Assembly: GCF_000178975.2 (NCBI RefSeq)
Contig: NC_015064.1
Coordinates: 3,596,001 to 3,660,000 of the forward strand
DNA: 64,000 nucleotides
Source of the DNA: Granulicella tundricola MP5ACTX9
Lineage (GTDB): Bacteria > Acidobacteriota > Terriglobia > Terriglobales > Acidobacteriaceae
Direction: 5' to 3'
The translations under genes and the position numbers were made by a program. The notes under the pieces are model-generated. The model did no database searches. It worked only from the letters and a program-made list of their open reading frames with translations, and was not told the DNA's origin. Below, piece after piece: positions 60,882-64,000 of this stretch. Numbering within the stretch: the first letter of the stretch is position 1; each line of letters opens with the position of its first letter.

Positions 60882-61829
60882 TTAGGCGACGTTGTGACGT
60901 GCGGCCATGCGTTGCGCAGTGGTCGCAATCTCCCGCGTGCGAGCAGAGCAAAGCGCGGCAGGAAGTTCGAAACAACGACGATCACAGAGCATCGTGATTA
61001 CGTCGTCGAGAGGAGCACCTTTAAGGAACCACTGGCGGGCAGAAGCCATGTCCACGGTGCGTTGTGCGTAGTAAAGAGGATTGGGCTTGTCCGGGCGTCG
61101 CGAAGCCAGCTCGTGTGTCAGTTTGCCGGCGTCCTTACCCTGAGCAATCTGGGCGCTGATCCATGCCCAATCCTGCTCTGAACGAGTGTCCTTATGCGAA
61201 GCGGCTGACCGAGCGGTACTGCGAAGCGAGAGCGAGGTCACAGCGGGAACATCTGGCAGACGAAAGTCTGCGGATGACAAGATAGCCTCTGAGCCGTATT
61301 CGACCGTCACGCAGTGAGCGGGAGAATACTTCCGATTGAGAAAGCCGGGGATACGAAGCACCCGGTTGCAGTCGGTACAAGCAGGATCGCCGCCGAAGGC
61401 AATGGCGAGCTGCTTGAGAGCAGCTTCCTGCTGCTCGAAGTTGAACCCATCTACGCGCCATAGGGCCTGGTGCTTATGTGGGGATGTAGAAAGAACAGCG
61501 GTGGCCGGAGGCACCGAATCCGACGCCCGCAGCGCAGCAAGACGGGCGTCGCCGTCTTCGTCGATATCGAGATACAGATGACGGACGGAATCGATGCTTT
61601 CCTTCGTGCGGCGGCGACTGCCACAGCGAAGCGGATTGGCAGCGACATAGACGTTGGCTCCTGCATGGTTCTCATGAGCGAGCCAGCTAAGGTAACGAGG
61701 CCCGAGTGCTTGCTCCAGCGTGACGACACGCTGCTGCGTCTTTGCGGGGCTCTCCGTGCGAAGCAGGAGAGCAATGGTCGAGTCCGGAGCGAAGCAACGG
61801 ACGAGAAAGTCTTTGGCGACTTCGTTCAT
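60882..61829 (-). CDS. RepB-type DNA primase of mobile elements
   Basis: This 315-aa protein has the archaeo-eukaryotic-like primase core of the RepB primase family: NVYVAANPLRCGSRRRTKES, HLYLDIDEDGD with metal-binding Asp residues, and TSPHKHQALWRVD with His. VLRIPGFLNRKY follows. A C-terminal helical part contains DWAWISAQIAQGKD. It primes the complementary strand after transfer or during plasmid replication. ATG 61829 follows GGAGG by 8 nt. It lies downstream of ssb, so both support DNA handling of the element. Confidence 0.85.
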   Translation of the reverse strand: MNEVAKDFLVRCFAPDSTIALLLRTESPAKTQQRVVTLEQALGPRYLSWLAHENHAGANVYVAANPLRCGSRRRTKESIDSVRHLYLDIDEDGDARLAALRASDSVPPATAVLSTSPHKHQALWRVDGFNFEQQEAALKQLAIAFGGDPACTDCNRVLRIPGFLNRKYSPAHCVTVEYGSEAILSSADFRLPDVPAVTSLSLRSTARSAASHKDTRSEQDWAWISAQIAQGKDAGKLTHELASRRPDKPNPLYYAQRTVDMASARQWFLKGAPLDDVITMLCDRRCFELPAALCSARTREIATTAQRMAARHNVA

Positions 61830-61887
61830 GGGCTTCACCTCCAGTCAGTTCATTGCGAGTGCGATCACAAGGGCTTTAGCAGCCGAA

Positions 61888-61912
61888 GAAGTCCGGCTCG
61901 ATGCCGGACTTC
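61888..61912 (-). terminator. Hairpin after ssb
   Basis: GAAGTCCGGC-TCGAT-GCCGGACTTC has perfect 10-bp arms, 18 bp after the ssb stop on the minus strand. There is no proper U-run. It may lower transcription into the primase gene. Confidence 0.5.
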
Positions 61913-61930
61913 CCGGAAAAGAGGAAGGGC

Positions 61931-62305
61931 CTATGCGGCCTCTTCCTCGAGGGTTTCTTCGCTGTCTTCCACGGCGGCCTTGGCCGCGCGATCCAGCTTG
62001 AGAATCGAGTCCACCCGGATCTCCCAGGTGGTCTGCTCCGAGTTGGTCTTCGTGCTCTCGTACTTGCGGCTGCGCAGTTCGCCTTCTACGAGGATGTGTG
62101 CGCCTTTCTTGAGCGTGGCGGCAAACTCTCCGAGCTTGCCGAAGACAACGCAACGGTGCCATTCGGTGTGCTCGATGTACTTGCCGTCCTTCTTGTAGGA
62201 GCTCTTGGTTGCCAGCGAGAGAGTGGTGAGGCTGCGATCGTTGTTGGTGCGAACTTCTGCGTCGTTGCCGAGGAATCCGATGAGGGTGACTTTGTTTGAG
62301 TACAT
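61931..62305 (-). CDS. ssb: Single-stranded DNA-binding protein
   Basis: This 124-aa OB-fold protein has NKVTLIGFLGNDAEVRT, SLATKSSYKKDGKYIEHTEW, HRCVVFGKLGEFAATLKKG and VEGELRSRKYES, the normal SSB core. The C-terminal tail is acidic (EDSEETLEEEAA) but lacks the usual DDDIPF-type tip, which is common for element-borne SSBs. ATG 62305 follows GGAGA. The long upstream frame to 62788 is not real. It coats transferred single strands and works with the primase downstream. Confidence 0.9.
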   Translation of the reverse strand: MYSNKVTLIGFLGNDAEVRTNNDRSLTTLSLATKSSYKKDGKYIEHTEWHRCVVFGKLGEFAATLKKGAHILVEGELRSRKYESTKTNSEQTTWEIRVDSILKLDRAAKAAVEDSEETLEEEAA

Positions 62306-62837
62306 GGTGGTGATCTCCGTTTCGTGTTTATTCCCGTAAGCTGCTCGGGTCACCCTTCGCGAAGCGAGCGAGTGGGCCCGGCTCCCAAGTGCCAAGGAGT
62401 GCTTTCTTGGCGGGGCCCGAAAGAAGTTTGAGCAGCGTTCTTTGCTGCGGCTTTCAAACTTCTTTTGGGAGGAACCGAGACCCCGCCGGGGCGACGCAGT
62501 CGAAGCAGAACGACGCCGAGCCGCAGGGCGCCGGTTTGGCCCCGAAGCGTGAACCCGAGCAGAGGACGGGATACGGGACGGAAGGAACTCCAATGCACCC
62601 AAGTCACTCAACCGATTCCCGGCGCGCAGAATGCCCACTATGCCAGCCGACATCTCCATGGCACGGAGCGCCTTCGGGGACGGCATTGAGCACCCATACC
62701 GCTGCGTCCGGCAAGCCCGGAATGCCACGCTGGGCGCTTTTGGAAACGAGTTGGGCTGTGCAGCTGCATGAGCCGCTTGAAAGACCATTGGAGTGACCTC
62801 GGATTCGGGTTTGGTTCTCTAGCTGGAAGTCTTTGCG
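62306..62837. other. Structured non-coding region between VirB11 and ssb genes
   Basis: No supported gene is seen; open frames on both strands are low-quality. The region contains a large stem-loop at 62421-62464 and several GC-rich short repeats. It should hold the ssb promoter, and might contain an origin, a regulatory RNA or a leader-region promoter. Confidence 0.4.
62421..62464. repeat. Two-level stem-loop upstream of ssb
   Basis: The outer arms AAGAAGTTTGA / TCAAACTTCTT pair perfectly over 11 bp. An inner GCAGC / GCTGC pair surrounds a short loop. The plus strand continues with TTTTGGG. It may be a terminator, a hairpin promoter active on single-stranded DNA, or part of an RNA. Confidence 0.5.
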
Positions 62838-63806
62838 CTAGGCGTCGGCAGCACGATAGATGTCCTCCGTCAGGAAACGCTGTTCGGCGTGACTGTATCC
62901 GGAGACGGTAATCAGCTCCCGGACGCGGCGGCGGCCCTTGTGATCGCGCTCGCAATGTAGAACGAAGTCGACCGCTCTTCCGGTCTGTGACCTGACGAAT
63001 GTCTGGTCCAAATTCGTCCTGGCGCTCAGCGCCATGTCTGCAAGCCTGTCGAGGGCATCCACGGCCGAATCTGCATGGAGAGTCGCCATCGTCCCGCCGT
63101 GGCCGGTGTTCATGGCTTGCAGCAAGTCATAGCCCGATTCATCCCGAATCTCGCCCATGATGATGCGGTCAGGACGATGGCGAAGAGCAGCGGCTACGAG
63201 CTGGCTCGGAGAGATGGCGACTTGGCCTGGAATCGCCGCGACGGCCTCCCATCGAACGGCATTGGGATGAGCCACCTTCAACTCCGCCGGTTGCTCGATG
63301 ACTACGAGACGTTCGTACATTGGTACATGGTCGAGTAGCGCCTTCATCAACGTGGACTTGCCGGAACCGGTTCCGCCGCTGATGATGCCGTTCTTCCGCT
63401 TGAGGATGAGGTTCACGACATCATCACGCACAATGGATGGAAAGCTGCCAGCTTGAACCAACTCATCGGTGGTGTACCAGCGGTTGAATTTGCGGACGGT
63501 AAGGGTGGGGCCGTTGATGGACGAAGGCGAACCAACTACAGCCACGCGAGAGCCATCAGGCAAGCGCGTGTTAAGAATGGGATTCTGGCTTGTGAGGTCC
63601 TGCCCCAGGATGCGGGCAACACGCTCGATGGCCGCTTGCAGGCGATCGTTCGTGTATTCCGAAGCGAGCGGGATGTGCTCGACCACTCCAGCCCGATCCG
63701 CGAACACTCCCGTCGTCCCATTGATCATCAAGTCCGAGATCGACGGGTCCAACAAAAGAGCACGAAGCTCCTCAGGAAAGAACGGAAGTATGAGCTGAAA
63801 GCTCAT
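62838..63806 (-). CDS. VirB11/TrbB-type traffic ATPase
   Basis: This 322-aa secretion ATPase has an N-terminal domain (LLDPSISDLMINGTTGVFADR), Walker A SGGTGSGKSTLMKAL, Asp box RLVVIEQPAEL, Walker B RPDRIIMGEIRDESGYDLL and the His box GTMATLHADSAVDALDRL. It powers assembly or switching of the type IV transfer channel. Its start overlaps the stop of the upstream gene (ATGA). Both are part of a channel operon that continues beyond the window. Confidence 0.93.
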   Translation of the reverse strand: MSFQLILPFFPEELRALLLDPSISDLMINGTTGVFADRAGVVEHIPLASEYTNDRLQAAIERVARILGQDLTSQNPILNTRLPDGSRVAVVGSPSSINGPTLTVRKFNRWYTTDELVQAGSFPSIVRDDVVNLILKRKNGIISGGTGSGKSTLMKALLDHVPMYERLVVIEQPAELKVAHPNAVRWEAVAAIPGQVAISPSQLVAAALRHRPDRIIMGEIRDESGYDLLQAMNTGHGGTMATLHADSAVDALDRLADMALSARTNLDQTFVRSQTGRAVDFVLHCERDHKGRRRVRELITVSGYSHAEQRFLTEDIYRAADA

Positions 63807-64000
63807 CGCGCCCCTCCTGTTGTCCGCTGCACAATCGCGTTGGGATTCGCAGCGGTTGTGCCGGGAGCCTGGATGTCGACCGAGACACGGTTTTCGTGGA
63901 ACTCGGTAATGGTCAATCCTAGCGGGTTGACGAACTCATACTGCGGAAAAATCTTCGCCTGGTCGCTGACCTGCTTCGGGTTCAGGTAGTAGGTCGCGGA
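63803..64000 (-). CDS. C-terminal end of a VirB8/TrbF-like channel protein (partial)
   Basis: The frame is open from the window edge for 65 residues and ends in TGA overlapping the VirB11 ATG. The segment YYLNPKQVSDQAKIFPQYEF, then VNPLGLTITEFHENRVSVDI, resembles the end of VirB8/TrbF periplasmic domains with their NPLG-x-x-V/I motif. A short tail follows. Only a small part is visible, so other channel proteins remain possible. Confidence 0.5.
   Translation of the reverse strand, partial: SATYYLNPKQVSDQAKIFPQYEFVNPLGLTITEFHENRVSVDIQAPGTTAANPNAIVQRTTGGAR

Noticed and set aside
62389..62796. Open frames in the ssb/VirB11 gap
   Set aside because: Low-complexity composition (Pro, Ser, Arg, Thr), no ribosome-binding site, and an opposing frame of equal quality.
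1..64000. tRNA, rRNA, CRISPR arrays and att sites
   Set aside because: No cloverleaf-like stretch, spaced direct repeats or flanking direct repeats of an integrated element were recognised by eye. A tRNAscan and repeat search would be decisive.

Overview
The window looks like an acidobacterial (Granulicella/Terriglobus/Edaphobacter-type) replicon. This is inferred from the general look of the proteins: many short-chain dehydrogenases and cupins, a propeller-type sensor kinase, a secreted GH27 glycosidase with carbohydrate-binding modules, secreted TPR and DUF2490 proteins, and a DUF6908-ArdC-ParB group. No rRNA, tRNA or CRISPR array was found, so the taxonomic call is an inference. The window may be part of a megaplasmid, or a chromosome carrying an integrated conjugative element.

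Region 1 (1-16 kb) is metabolic and partly decayed. It holds the 3' part of a condensation-type acyltransferase, a secreted TPR protein, a gene-poor stretch, an HTTM membrane protein with an overlapping small partner, a GH27 alpha-galactosidase cut by an in-frame TAA, a SnoaL-like protein divergent from an HxlR regulator, a fumC-maeA pair (fumarate to malate to pyruvate), a second HxlR gene cut by an in-frame TAG, and a CaiB/BaiF CoA-transferase with an unusual domain order.

Region 2 (16-25 kb) is a minus-strand catabolic or detoxification cluster. It contains a haloacetate dehalogenase gene split exactly by a 1170-bp IS5-family element (CTAG target duplication), four cupins, an Old Yellow Enzyme, an NTF2-like protein, a sugar-isomerase-like TIM barrel, an ABM monooxygenase and a tiny Tat-signal-like ORF. 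Parts of the cluster look duplicated.

Region 3 (25-38.7 kb) is mostly plus strand. It holds an SDR, a NarL/propeller-kinase two-component pair, and an AraC-led redox group (SDR, VOC, MDR reductase, nitroreductase, SDR, frameshifted SnoaL). A divergent SDR/AraC pair follows, then a 487-aa protein with a C-terminal HEPN-like region carrying an R-x4-H motif.

Region 4 (38.8-64 kb) is a conjugative backbone on the minus strand. ParB, DUF6908 and ArdC lie at 38.8-42 kb. At 54.3-64 kb are a MobF relaxase, a coupling ATPase and a small accessory DNA-binding protein, in the trwA-trwB-trwC order known from R388, followed by a small RHH-like protein, a RepB-type primase, SSB, a VirB11 ATPase and the end of a VirB8/TrbF-like gene. 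The backbone is interrupted by about 12 kb of cargo: an MFS transporter, a lone ABC ATPase, an XRE regulator, a response-regulator remnant, a TetX-like flavin monooxygenase, an IS110 element, a PNPOx-like protein, and a TetR-controlled group (AhpD-like, ABM, alpha/beta hydrolase lacking its nucleophile, second Old Yellow Enzyme) with two perfect 18-bp operators. Much of the cargo and of regions 2-3 fits response to, or turnover of, electrophilic or aromatic compounds, which is an inference from gene families.
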